64,000 nucleotides of DNA from Aurantiochytrium sp. KH105 (taxonomy: Eukaryota > Sar > Bigyra > Thraustochytrida > Thraustochytriidae). This document shows positions 10,758 through 20,738 of the stretch, one piece after another (position 1 is the first letter of the stretch; the number at the start of each line of letters is the position of its first letter). Both the position numbers and the translations under genes were made by a program. Under the pieces are notes generated by a model. The model did not search any database and was not told the origin of the DNA. It saw only the letters and a program-made list of their open reading frames with translations. Where the stretch lies: positions 62,001 through 126,000 of the forward strand of contig BGKB01000167.1 of the NCBI GenBank assembly GCA_003116975.1. The letters run 5' to 3'.

Positions 10758-10880
10758 CTGCGCCTGGCCGCGTCGAGGAGATCGAGTGAGAGTGGTCACC
10801 AGGTCGGGTCAGTCTTGCAAAAAGGGTATTGCCAGCACGACGCCCGGCGCGGCGTCGCGCAAGGCTTAACGGAGGAAGAA
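10758..10880. promoter_or_regulatory. 123-bp bidirectional promoter (DnaJ / GPI8)
   Basis: Only 123 bp separate the two divergent start codons, so both promoters and both 5' UTRs must fit here or inside the neighbouring coding sequence. The stretch is GC-rich (GGCGCGGCGTCGCGC near 10850) and has no TATA box I can see. Confidence 0.55.
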
Positions 10881-12188
10881 ATGCGCTCCTTGAGCGTCCT
10901 CGCGGTGGCGCTCGTCGTGCTCGCGGCAGTCAGCCATCTCTTGGGGACTGCTGCCGCTGCTGCTGCCTCTGCCGCTGCTGCTACTGCGAAGAAGGCGGCT
11001 TCGGCGGCGTCGGAATCGTCGCACACGAACAACTGGGCGCTCATCGTGGACACCTCGCTGTTCTTCTTCAACTACAGACATGCCGCCAATGCGCTTTCCA
11101 TGTACAGGACCGTCAAACAGTTGGGCATTCCGGATAACCAGATCATCCTCATGCTCGCCGACGACATGGCCTGCCACAAGAGCAATCCGCTCAAAGCGCA
11201 AATCTTCAACAACCGCAACCGCCAAATTGAGCTGTACGGCGACACGGTTGAGGTTGACTACCGAGGGGAAGAAGTCACGGTCGAAAACTTTCTGCGTGTC
11301 CTTCTCGGAAGGCACACTCCTGGGACGCCAGCATCTAAAAGGCTCGACACCAACGAAGGCAGCAACATCTTCATTTACATGTCAGGTACGTGCCCGTTTT
11401 CTTGTCTTGCCTCGTCTTTTCTTGTCTGTCTTCGTCCTGTCTTGTATCATCTTTTCATATTCTTGCGTCCTTTTACAAAGTCTTGCTGAAAAATGCAAGT
11501 TCGTTTTTTTGGCAGCCACGTACGCCTCGCCACGTCTGCGGATATTTATGCACGGGCCAGTCATGAACTTTATGAACTGACATTCGTGGCTCTTTTGCAA
11601 TTCATTACAGGCCACGGCGGCGATGAGTTCCTCAAATTCCAGGACACGGAAGAGCTCAGCAGCCAGGACATTGCTGGAGCCTTTGAGCAGATGCGTGTCA
11701 AGAAGCGCTTCAATGAAATATTCTTTGCCGTCGACACCTGCCAAGCCGCAACCATGTACAACCACTTTGATACCCCCGGCATTGTGGCGGCCGGGTCTTC
11801 AACGCGCAACGAGAACTCATATTCACACCACAGCGATGGCCACCTTGGTACGGCAGTCATTGACAGATTCACCTACTACATGCTTGAATTCATGGACCGT
11901 CGTGGAGACAAGGCCAACTTGGGCGATCTCATGCGCTATTTGACACCACAGCGCCTGATGTCAACCGCCGCCATGGACACAAGCAAGTTTTCGCGGCCTG
12001 TCAAAAGCGTTGCGCTCACCGACTTTCTTGGTTCCGTGCTCAAGATCGACACTACTGTTGCCAAGGCACCGTACAAGCCGCTCGAGACACGAGCATCCAA
12101 AACCACGAACTCCGTGGATCCACCCAAAACGACACAACAACAAGCACAACAGGTACGACCTTACCCAATCTATGAGGCGACATTTTAA
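10881..12188 (+). CDS. PIGK: GPI-anchor transamidase catalytic subunit (GPI8/PIG-K)
   Basis: Joined from 10881-11385 and 11611-12188; the 225-bp intron has GTACGT...TTACAG ends and restores SGHGGDE across the junction. The 360-aa product starts with a signal peptide ([20 protein letters not shown]), then the C13 legumain-like fold ([21 protein letters not shown]...). His170 (SGHGG) and Cys212 (AVDTCQA) are the catalytic pair, 42 residues apart as in yeast Gpi8 (157/199). It cleaves the C-terminal propeptide of substrates and transfers them to GPI in the ER. No C-terminal membrane helix is present, unlike yeast and human and like trypanosome GPI8. A second possible intron (12153-12245, GTACGA...CTGTCAG after a long pyrimidine tract) would change the last 12 codons to Trp-Tyr-stop (TAA at 12252-12254). 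Confidence 0.92.
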
Positions 12189-12358
12189 AGTAAAAAACCT
12201 GAGATCTCTTTCTTTGTTCCCCTTCTCTCTTTTTCTCTCTGTCAGTGGTATTAAAATTAATTAAAAAATGAAGAGGAGCAGGACATCAATTCAGATTCAT
12301 CGTCTGTCTGATTGAATGCCTGTCTCGCGATATAGCAAGAAACTTGCTTGCTTGTGAG

Positions 12359-13597
12359 CTAGAGCTCATTTCCCACAGAGACCCAGTTCTTTGTTGCAAA
12401 ACATAAAAGCACTGTATGTTAGAGGCTGTCGTATATGGCCAATGTTCCCCCGCTTGCTCTCTCTCTCTCTCTCTCTCTCTCTTTGCGCATCATCGCAGAT
12501 AAGATTGAATTACCCCCCTCGCCTCCTCGCGCTCCCCCTCCCCAAAAGAAAAAACTTACGTCGCGGAGATTGTTGCGTCTTGCGAAAATCTCAAGATACG
12601 ACCCCCCCGGAACGAGCTCCTCGATGATTTCATAGATCTCTACCGGCTTTTGACTTTGGCCCTGGCGCTCACAGTATAGGACATCGCTCGCGATGTTGCG
12701 TCGCGTGCCGAGCGGATCAACGTCGCCCTTCTTTCCCACAAGACAAGTTTCCTTTGCATGCTGGAGGTAAAATCCATGACTTTTCGCCAACCGACGATTC
12801 ACTGTCTGCTTGACCCAGGCAATCTCGTCAACCAAAGTGTAGCCCCACTTCTCCATGAGTTCAAGCGCAAACTTGTACTTGGCATTAATGACCCAGACAA
12901 AGAGAAAACCGTTTTCTTGCAGCGAGGGAAACGGGATTTTTTCAATAAGGCTGTGCAGAGATTGTCAAGGTCAGAGTCTTTGTCATATATGTTGCCAATG
13001 AGGCAGCCGAGCGCGTTCTACGTATTTCACGTACCTATCCGAGAGCTGTTTGTATCCAATGGCAACACCTCGCGTTGGATTCGAAGTAGCCAGCTGCCAT
13101 GGGGGGTCCGTCATGATCACATCGAAAAGCTTGCCAGTTTTCCGACGCTGCGTTTGTGCTAGCTTGCGAAAGTCGAAGGTTCGCACGTCTGCCCGAATGG
13201 GAACGCATCGTCGTGGCGGCTTCCACACTTCGAGCTGAGGTGCGGTGGCTTCGTCAGCAGGATCCTCTTCCTTGGGAGCGGCGCTAGTCTTTGCGTTTGC
13301 TGTTGTTTGCTCTGCTTCGCCACTTTGGGTAGGGCTGTCATCGTTTGCGGTTGCTCCCGAGGCAGCAACATCATCAGCAGCAGTAGCAACAGCAGCATCA
13401 GAAGCAGACACCTCGCCTTCGCTGTTGCTGCAGTCTTTGCCATTGTCGCTGGAGCCTTGCGCGGACTCTTCATCATGTTCTGCGCACAAGTCTGCAAGAA
13501 TCTCCTGCTCCAGTCTGCACATCTCCTGCTTCGTGGCATCGATGTACTTGACAAGCTGCTCCTCGGAGAGCCCGAGCAGGTTCGCCGGCAGGTCCAT
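12359..13597 (-). CDS. MT-A70 adenine methyltransferase, AMT1/MTA1-like (candidate DNA 6mA writer)
   Basis: Three exons on the minus strand: 13597-13035, 12950-12560 and 12388-12359. The introns are 84 bp (GTACGT...CACAG) and 171 bp (GTAAGT...CAAAG, holding a CT run). Splicing gives 327 aa. The N-terminal 120 residues are acidic and disordered. DPPW at residues 164-167 is the catalytic motif of the METTL3 family, followed by ENGFLFVWVINAKYKFALEL, WGYTLVDEIAWVK, GFYLQHAKETCLVG and an end of LEIFARRNNLRD-NWVSVGNEL. From memory, the phrases QHAKE, NIASDV..ER.GQSQKP and FARRNNL.DNWVS.GNEL resemble ciliate AMT1/MTA1, which methylates adenine in DNA, more than METTL3 or METTL4. Subfamily is inference; the MT-A70 fold and DPPW are seen directly. 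No CCCH finger is present. Confidence 0.85.
12457..12482. repeat. (CT)n tract inside intron 2 of the MT-A70 gene
   Basis: Thirteen CT units; on the gene's strand this is an AG run lying mid-intron. Confidence 0.9.
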
Positions 13598-14403
13598 CGT
13601 CGCTTTCTCCTCCCCCCAACGAAATCAAACAAGAACTCAGAAAGCGCCGCGCCGCGCCGCGCCGCAGGAGCGCCCGCGCGAGCGCCCGCCCGCCCGCGCT
13701 CCCTCCGCGAGCCCAGGCTCGCTCGCGTTCTGCATCATTCCCCTCGCCCTCGCGCAGCAGCAGCAAGCCCAACGACGACGACGAGGCGCCAACCTAACGA
13801 CCGCCGCCCCGCGGGCCAGGCCGGCCTGGCCCCGGCCAGGGCGCGCTGGCGCGCGAGCGAGCCGTCCGAGTGCCTCACCGGAGCGCTCCCAGGCGCGGGA
13901 GCCGTTCGCAGAAGCGCCGCGGCGGGCGCGGTCGCGGCAAAGATTCGGCCGCCGAGACGTCTCGGTGGCGCGGCCGAAGCGGCAAGGCGACCTCCCTCGC
14001 AGCCTGAGCAGCAGCAGCAGCAGCTGCAGCAGCAGCGGCAGCAGGCGGCGAATTCGGGTCGAAGACCCGGGCCTTGAGTCCCGAGCGCTGAGGCTGACGG
14101 TCCCACGAGCTGCGCCGCTGCCAGCAGTCGACCGTGGTCGATGCGGGATGCGGTGCGGAGACCCCGCGTTCATGCCGCATCCGCAGCCGCATGCGCCGAC
14201 CGCGCGAGGCAGAGACTCTCCTCGCGCAGGGGCAGCGCCGTGCCGGTGGCGGAGGGGAGAAGGGACATGAATGCCTCATGCCAAGTCTCACTGGCAGCGC
14301 AGGCAGAGCTGAACTGGCCAGTCGCCACCCAGGGGGGAACCTGCATTTCTTGGGGCAAGCCGAAGCAAAACCGCAACGCAAACACGCTGTCACAACCTCT
14401 TCG

Positions 14404-14446
<43 letters not shown>

Positions 14447-14507
14447 TCGAGTCGAGTCGAGTGGAGTGGAGCTGAGTCGAGCAGAGTAGCCACACGTCAG
14501 CAGCAAG
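13598..14507. promoter_or_regulatory. Divergent intergenic region (MT-A70 / DJ-1)
   Basis: 910 bp between divergent ATGs. It holds a (GCCGC)n run at 13645-13666, a CAG/CTG-rich stretch near 14010-14045, and then a CAAG tract and TCGAG/TGGAG repeats just before the DJ-1 start. No convincing gene is seen on either strand. Confidence 0.55.
14405..14486. repeat. (CAAG)n followed by degenerate (TCGAG)n
   Basis: About ten perfect CAAG units (14405-14446) run directly into TCGAG/TGGAG/CTGAG pentamers ending some 20 bp before the DJ-1/Hsp31 ATG. It therefore lies in the probable 5' UTR or core promoter of that gene. Confidence 0.85.
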
Positions 14508-15200
14508 ATGAAGGTCCTCATGGTGCTGACCTCGAACGACAAGCTCGGAGAGCACGACGAACAGACGGGATGGTATCTTCCCGAGTGCGCGCACCCGTAC
14601 CACGTCTTCAAGCAGGCCGGCACGGTCGAGATGGTCTCCGCAAGCCCTGCCGGCGGCAAAGCGCCCGTGGACGAGAGCTCCGTGGACGCCTCCAAGGAAG
14701 ACAAGGTCTCGATGGACTTGTACAAGGACGAGGCCTTCAAGACCTTTACCGAGGAGACAAAGAAGCTGAGCGACGTCAAGGGAGACAAGTTTGACGCCGT
14801 CTTCGTTGTCGGAGGATTCGGAACCATGTGGGATCTGCCCGAAAACGCTGACCTTCAGGAAATTATCCGCAACACCTACGAGCAGGGCGGCATCGTCAGT
14901 GCCGTCTGCCACGGCCCCTGTGCTCTCACCCAGGTCAAGCTTTCGGACGGGAACTTCCTGGTCAAGGACAAGAAGGTTACCGCTTTTACCGACGATGAAG
15001 AACGCGCTGTCGAACGCATCGACAAGATTCCCTTCACCAACGAACAAAAGCTCATGGAGGTCGGCGCTGTCTACACAAAACGCGCTGCGTGGTCCGCACA
15101 CGTGGTGGTCGATGGCCGTCTCATCACCGGCCAGAACCCGGCCTCGGCCACGGGCGTCGCCAACGCGATCCTTGCGCGCTCCTCGGGCACCGTCTACTAA
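14508..15200 (+). CDS. DJ-1/PfpI superfamily protein, Hsp31-type glyoxalase III / chaperone
   Basis: A single-exon 230-aa protein, the usual length for class I Hsp31 proteins. The N-terminus is MKVLMVLTSNDKL; the nucleophile elbow is AVCHGPCAL with Cys134 (yeast Hsp31 Cys138), and the acidic partner lies in the early EQTGWYLPE segment. GGFGTMWDLPEN corresponds to the conserved 'GGHG..wDlp' loop, with Phe in place of the usual His. Hsp31 proteins convert methylglyoxal to D-lactate without glutathione and act as cytosolic stress chaperones. No signal peptide is present. The gene converges with the ABCC transporter, with 101 bp between stops. Confidence 0.9.
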   Translation: MKVLMVLTSNDKLGEHDEQTGWYLPECAHPYHVFKQAGTVEMVSASPAGGKAPVDESSVDASKEDKVSMDLYKDEAFKTFTEETKKLSDVKGDKFDAVFVVGGFGTMWDLPENADLQEIIRNTYEQGGIVSAVCHGPCALTQVKLSDGNFLVKDKKVTAFTDDEERAVERIDKIPFTNEQKLMEVGAVYTKRAAWSAHVVVDGRLITGQNPASATGVANAILARSSGTVY

Positions 15201-15301
15201 AAATGTGTAGCAGTATACCATAGTAGTAATTCGAAGGTAAACTAAAAGCCAAGATTCTTTTGCAAAAACTTGTGTTTTATAGACTCTTTGTCAAGGCTGT
15301 C

Positions 15302-18300
15302 TCATTGGCGCTGGTTGCGACGGTCACGTGCTTCACGCGCACGTCGACGCAACTGTGCTGCAGTGCTGGCCCCCAGCTCGGCCACCATGCTCGAGAGCTC
15401 GGATGAGGGATCCTCCAAAAGCGTTGCCGGGTCGTCATACTCGAGGACGGACCCATTTCCCAAGACGAGAAGAAAGTCATTCTCGATGACTGTCGCGAGG
15501 CGATGCGCAATGGTTATGATTGTCGCGTCATTGAACGAGTCTCGAATTGTCGACTGGATCGCAGTGTCGGTCGCAAAGTCGACACTGCTTGTGGCTTCGT
15601 CGAGGAGAAGAATGCGTGCTTGCGATAGCACCGAGCGCACGAGGCAGAGTAGCTGGCGCTCGCCCTGCGAAAAGTTTTCTCCGTACTCTGCCACGACCGC
15701 GTCGAGCCCACCCATCTCCCGCACTGTGCCACTCATGGCGCACTTTTCAAGAGCGCTCCAAACTTGATTGTCGGAATAGCTTTCAAAGGGATCGAGGTTT
15801 GAGCGCACAGTTCCAGAAAAGAGCACGGGGCTCTGTGGCACGATTGAAATCTTGGAGCGAAGCTCGTGCAACCCGATCTTCGACACGTCCACGCCGTCGA
15901 TGGAGATCGGGCCTGGGTCCTCGGGGTCTTCTTTCTCGGGCTCAATAAGACGAAGAAGTGCAGACAGAAAAGAAGACTTGCCGGCGCCCGTGCGTCCTAC
16001 AATGCCAACGCGCGATCCACCAGGAATATGCAGGTCGACACCATTCAGAACGAGCGGTGTCTCCCTGCGATAGCGCGCGGAAAGCTTGGAAATGTCCACT
16101 TCACCACGCGATGGCCACTCGGGTGGGGGCGGGTTAGTGCTTGTGAAGGAGGCCTCCTGATCGATTTTCGAGGAATAGTGCAAGATGCGCTCGACACAGT
16201 TCATGCCAGTCTCGAGCTCTGTAAAGGAGCGCACCGTGTTGGTGAGAAGTGTGGTGGCGGTCATGGCAAAGCTCAACGAGAGACCCGCAATGCCTGCAGA
16301 GAGAGCGCCTTGCGAAGCGCTATAGATGGCGAAAACGCCGGCGAGAAGTGTGATCGACGCGCCGAGCATTTCCAGTCGCACAGATAGCCAGCGCTCACAG
16401 GATTTTAGAGTGTACCAGAACTTGAGATTGTGATCTACCTTGGTCTCGTTCTCGTGCACGAAGCGAGCGGCAAAGTTGAAGGCACGAATCGTTGAGAGTC
16501 CTCCCAGAGTCTCCGAGAAATGAGCGTACATTGGGGACCGCGAGATCGACTCGAGGCGCTTCATGTCCCGCGCAACCGGCCTGTAGCGTTGCATGACTAC
16601 CAAATAAATAATCAATAGAAATGGGATTGCCGCAAAAAAGAGCGGCGTCGATGCGCCGACCGTCGCAAGCGATGCCAAGACCGAAAAGGTCATCATCAAG
16701 AAAAAACTGATGGACATGGGGAGCTGCGAGTCGGCCAAGTAAAGGTCTTTACTGAAGCGGTTCAAGACGCGTCCAATCGGCGTCGTGTCGAAGAATTGCA
16801 TGGGAGCGTGCATGATTGACGAAAGGAGATCCTTGTGCAGCTGGCGCGAGGCGCGTAGGGCTAGGTAAAACACAAGAATTGAACGAATGTACGAAAAGAT
16901 TGCCAGCAAAACGGCGACAACGGCGTATCCAACGAGATAAAAAGTCAACGACCTGTTCTCGTACGAGGTGTCTTCGGACCAGATGGAGACCCACAATGAG
17001 TTTCCAACATTCATGAGCTGCCCGAGCAGACTGCCAAGAATGAGGAGTGCGAACAAGCACAGACCGCCACCTGCGCGAATGTAGTTCCGATACTGCGCGA
17101 ATGACACCGCGCCCGCGTTACGTTCCTCCTCTTGCATGAGCTCGCCGCCCTTGTTATCTTGCAATCCTTCATGGTTCTCGCCTCCGTTCATCGAGCTGAG
17201 GGCGCGTTCCATTGGGTCCATTACACTGTCGTCATTGGTATCGTCCTCATCTTCATCGGTGCGATTGCTATTCGTTCGGGCGCGAGCGTGGTCGGAATTC
17301 TCGTCGTCGCCTGCACCTCCGTTGTATTCGTTCATCAGCTTGGCAAAGTTGAGACCACTACTGACAAGAGCGCTATAGCGGCCCTGCTCCACAATGTGGC
17401 CCGCAGAGTCTTCGGCAGAGTCAAGCACGACGATTTTGTCACACGAAGGTAGTACGTTGAGCTGGTTGGTTACGAGAACGCGCGTGCGGTCGGCAAGGAG
17501 ACCGATAATGCAGTCCTGAAAGAGCCTTCTGGCAACCTCGGGGTCGAGCGCGGAGAGCGGATCGTCGAGAATAACAATGTCATGTCTTGAGTACGCCACG
17601 CGTGCCACGTTGACTCGTTGCTTTTGCCCGCCGCTCAGGTTGATACCCCTCTCTCCGATGATGGTCTGATCACCGTCCGGAAGCACATCAAGGTCGTGGT
17701 TCAACTGACAAGCCCGAAGCACGCGGCGATACCGCTCCTCGTCATAAGCTTCTCCAAAGAGGATGTTCGCTCTGACACTGGCATTAAAGATCCATGCGCT
17801 CTGCGCAGCGTACGCCACGGACCCGGACAAATGCACTTCACCAACTTGACAGTGCATTTCACCCAGCATGGCTGCGACGAGACTGGACTTGCCGCTGCCG
17901 ACAGGTCCCACGACAGCAGTCAGTTTGCCTTGGTCAATCTCTAGATTAATGTCGCGCAGCGCCGGTCGGTCGACATGCTCTCCAAGGCCTGGGTGTTTCC
18001 AGAAGAAAACACCTTCTTGAACTTCAATGGCCGGACGCCCAGGGCCATGTTCATCCTCCTCATCTTCAGGAAAGGTGTGATCGACTGGACTTGCTGCTGA
18101 CGCTGCTGCTGGCGCTGCTGCAATTTCTTCGAGGGCAAGGTACTTTGCAATTCGCCGAAAACTCACTTGCGCCTGGGCCAGGGCGCTTAGCGCTTGCGGA
18201 AGCATCATAATGGAGAAGCGGAGCTGGGAGACAATATTAAGAGCGGTGAAGAGCGTTGCGGCGTCGACCGCGCCGTCGACCCGCACGGCGTAGGTGGAAA

Positions 18301-19525
18301 TGGCGGCCAAACCCGTAAAGGCTGGCACAGCCATCATGTATGCGACACTAAAGGCCGCAATGAACATGACTGAGCGCAGCATGCGAATTTCCTTGATACG
18401 GAATTCATTGACATAGTCCATATACTTGAGCTCCCACGCGGCCATTTTGATGCCAAGCATGCCTTGAAGAATCTCGTTGGTCAGCTTGACACGACCATCC
18501 ATGAACTTGACAATTTTCTTGTTGACTTGCAAAAGACGTCCATAGACGACAACCTGAATCGGAATGGCTACCAAGAGCACGCCTAAGCCCACAAAGGCGG
18601 GCCATCCAATGTAATAATAAAGCAACGCGAGGTAGCCGATGATTTGGTATGCAGAGTCCCACAGCACATGCAACCCCGTGGCTACAAAGAGCTCGAGTTT
18701 CGTTGAGTCCAGTTGCATAAGATTGACGATCTCACCCATCGTCATGGATTGACGCGAGGAAGCGCTCAGGCGCAGCGATTTGCGGTACACCTCCGTCGTG
18801 AGTGCTGAGCGGATCCGCCAGCCAGCCTTCCACACGTTAAAAAAATATGCGTTCTCCAAAATGGTCTTGGTTGCCATGGCTGCGGCAAGAGTAGCTGCCA
18901 GCAAGTAGCCTTGCCATAAGGGCATCTGGTCCGGGGTCCCGAGGTCCTGGATGAATGAGAGGACCGCGTTCAGAATGATGGGATTCAAGAACTGCACGCT
19001 CGTGTTGAAGAACTTGAAAATGCCGCCGACCTTGATGGGCCAGCTTGCCATGGCCCAAAGTCCTCCACGAAGTAGGCGCTTTGCCTCGTGTTCGTTGAGG
19101 CCATCTTCTGCCGTGTCATGTTCGGAGAGAAGTTTAGCGCGTTTTCGCGCCCAGGCGCTGTCGAATTTTTCGGAGACCACAGAGGTCTCGTCGTTGTGAG
19201 GGAGCTCCCAGATGTCGTCTTCTTCAAGCTCGAGGCCCTGCTCACGACGCTTCCGCGCGGCTACACTGAAAATCGAAGCCGTCCAAAGGAAAAAGAGCCT
19301 CGAGATGATGCCTGCGCCTTCTTCGGCGGACCGACGAGGTCCTAAGGTGTCTTTGGCTACTGAGGTTAGCTTGCGCATCTGGGCCTCGTTGGCACTGTCA
19401 AAGTTGGCTTCGAGGTCAATCTCTTCCCCCTCTCCATCGTCATGCTCTGAATCAGCCTCGGGGCTGTCGCCTATGCCTGGCATCGCCGCGGGTGCAACCT
19501 CAAGTTGCGATGCCTTGCGGCCCAT
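15302..19525 (-). CDS. ABCC-type (MRP) full ABC transporter
   Basis: 1407 aa from the ATG at 19525, which has A at -3 and G at +4; the frame stays open upstream to 20302 but that stretch encodes a KARQG pentamer repeat and other low-complexity sequence. The order is TMD1-NBD1-TMD2-NBD2 without a TMD0, as in short MRPs. NBD1 has Walker A GPVGSGKSS, signature LSGGQKQRVNVARV and Walker B VILDDPLSALD, with Asp replacing the catalytic Glu as is normal for ABCC NBD1. NBD2 has Walker A GRTGAGKSS, a divergent signature FSQGERQLLC and Walker B LLLDEATSSVD. An acidic linker (DEDEDDTNDDS) joins the halves. It probably exports conjugated organic anions across the plasma or vacuolar membrane; the substrate cannot be inferred. 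Confidence 0.95.
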   Translation of the reverse strand: MGRKASQLEVAPAAMPGIGDSPEADSEHDDGEGEEIDLEANFDSANEAQMRKLTSVAKDTLGPRRSAEEGAGIISRLFFLWTASIFSVAARKRREQGLELEEDDIWELPHNDETSVVSEKFDSAWARKRAKLLSEHDTAEDGLNEHEAKRLLRGGLWAMASWPIKVGGIFKFFNTSVQFLNPIILNAVLSFIQDLGTPDQMPLWQGYLLAATLAAAMATKTILENAYFFNVWKAGWRIRSALTTEVYRKSLRLSASSRQSMTMGEIVNLMQLDSTKLELFVATGLHVLWDSAYQIIGYLALLYYYIGWPAFVGLGVLLVAIPIQVVVYGRLLQVNKKIVKFMDGRVKLTNEILQGMLGIKMAAWELKYMDYVNEFRIKEIRMLRSVMFIAAFSVAYMMAVPAFTGLAAISTYAVRVDGAVDAATLFTALNIVSQLRFSIMMLPQALSALAQAQVSFRRIAKYLALEEIAAAPAAASAASPVDHTFPEDEEDEHGPGRPAIEVQEGVFFWKHPGLGEHVDRPALRDINLEIDQGKLTAVVGPVGSGKSSLVAAMLGEMHCQVGEVHLSGSVAYAAQSAWIFNASVRANILFGEAYDEERYRRVLRACQLNHDLDVLPDGDQTIIGERGINLSGGQKQRVNVARVAYSRHDIVILDDPLSALDPEVARRLFQDCIIGLLADRTRVLVTNQLNVLPSCDKIVVLDSAEDSAGHIVEQGRYSALVSSGLNFAKLMNEYNGGAGDDENSDHARARTNSNRTDEDEDDTNDDSVMDPMERALSSMNGGENHEGLQDNKGGELMQEEERNAGAVSFAQYRNYIRAGGGLCLFALLILGSLLGQLMNVGNSLWVSIWSEDTSYENRSLTFYLVGYAVVAVLLAIFSYIRSILVFYLALRASRQLHKDLLSSIMHAPMQFFDTTPIGRVLNRFSKDLYLADSQLPMSISFFLMMTFSVLASLATVGASTPLFFAAIPFLLIIYLVVMQRYRPVARDMKRLESISRSPMYAHFSETLGGLSTIRAFNFAARFVHENETKVDHNLKFWYTLKSCERWLSVRLEMLGASITLLAGVFAIYSASQGALSAGIAGLSLSFAMTATTLLTNTVRSFTELETGMNCVERILHYSSKIDQEASFTSTNPPPPEWPSRGEVDISKLSARYRRETPLVLNGVDLHIPGGSRVGIVGRTGAGKSSFLSALLRLIEPEKEDPEDPGPISIDGVDVSKIGLHELRSKISIVPQSPVLFSGTVRSNLDPFESYSDNQVWSALEKCAMSGTVREMGGLDAVVAEYGENFSQGERQLLCLVRSVLSQARILLLDEATSSVDFATDTAIQSTIRDSFNDATIITIAHRLATVIENDFLLVLGNGSVLEYDDPATLLEDPSSELSSMVAELGASTAAQLRRRAREARDRRNQRQ

Positions 19526-20738
19526 CCTCTTAAGCAAGGTGTACGTGCTCCGGTTTCCCCGCGTGTCTCTTGGTTGTTCTTCCTTCGCTTCGCTTCCCTT
19601 GCCTTGCCTTGCCTTGCCTTGCCTTGCCTTGCCTTGCCTTGCCTTGCCTGCTTTCTTTCCTCGTCTCTTCAGTTGCAAGTCTGCTGCCGGCGCTTCGGCG
19701 CTCCGGCCGCGCGACACAGTTTTGTCTCGGCCCGAGCCGAGCTGCCACCACTGTGCTTTCTTTCCCCTCTCCAGTCCAAAGAACACCGAAGAAAGCGTCG
19801 TACTACGTGTACTGCCCCTCGCGCAGCTGCAGCGCGTGCAGTGCACACCCTTTCTGGAACCCAAGAATGACCAACCACTGGCAATGAATGACCAAGTGAA
19901 CAAATGAACTTCAAATGAACAAACGAACGAACGAACGAACGAACGAGCGACCCGTAGCGAATGTCGTACTTCGAATGGCGTTGCCTCCGCCTCTCCTTGC
20001 AAGCTCTTCTCCTGCCTGGCCCTTTCCGGCAGCGTGAAGTTTAGCGTGGCGCTTCTCGCGGCGGCGGAGCTGCAGCTGGCAGCTCCAGCTCCCCATTCCC
20101 TTGTGCAAACCAGGGACGCGGGTTTGCGCTCATCCGGCGGCCCGTCATTTGATTGCAAAGCGTGCATGCATTTGCTGCTGCCGGCTGCGCGGGCCAGGAT
20201 CCTCGTCGCGATGGGTTGACAGCGGCAGAATGCCTGCCCCGCCCCATGTCTCGGAGGACGAAGAAGAGACCTCGACGCAAGAGAGAACAGCACCCGAGTC
20301 ATGATGCACGCGATTTATTTGCGCAGAGCACAACCGATCCGTCCCGTCGGAGACTCGCAGCAGCTTGTCGACGAGGTCCTTGGGGAACGGAGCAGGATTC
20401 GCGCGACGGTCATGTACATGTATGTCTCCAGGAGCGAGGCAGCGAGACCGGATTCTATCATCGTGACATGGCAGCTGCAGAGCGTGGCGGCGGGCTTTAT
20501 CACTCACGGTCAGCCACGCTCATACAGTATAGGCTATTGTAGACCAGTGTTGACTTTACATGGTCGACAATGCTCGCGGTGTCTCGCCGCGCGGAGCCTA
20601 CGAGCAAACCGAGACGCCTTGCGCGCGCGAGCGGGGCGCGGCGCGAGCGGGCGCGGCGGCGGCAGCGGGCGCGGCGGCGGCGTCGGCGGCGGCAGGCACG
20701 GCTGCACGCAGCGTGAGGCAGTCGCGAACTCGGCGCGA
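19526..20738. promoter_or_regulatory. Divergent intergenic region (ABCC / SUN)
   Basis: 1.2 kb between the chosen start codons. It contains a perfect (CCTTG)n tract close to the ABCC start, a CGAA-type tract at 19921-19950, CREB/TATA-free GC-rich DNA and a GGC-rich block at 20640-20700. Both flanking frames stay open into this region but with low-complexity translations, so I leave it untranslated. Confidence 0.55.
19596..19649. repeat. (CCTTG)n pentanucleotide tract
   Basis: About eleven tandem CCTTG units, 70 to 125 bp upstream of the ABCC start codon (probable 5' UTR). Translated on the minus strand it gives GKARQ repeats, which is why the frame stays open there. Confidence 0.9.

Noticed and set aside
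19526-20302. In-frame upstream extension of the ABCC transporter
   Set aside because: Encodes the CCTTG repeat as GKARQ and other low-complexity sequence; the ATG at 19525 has the better context.
20301-20738. In-frame upstream extension of the SUN protein
   Set aside because: It would place the signal peptide 146 residues inside the protein.
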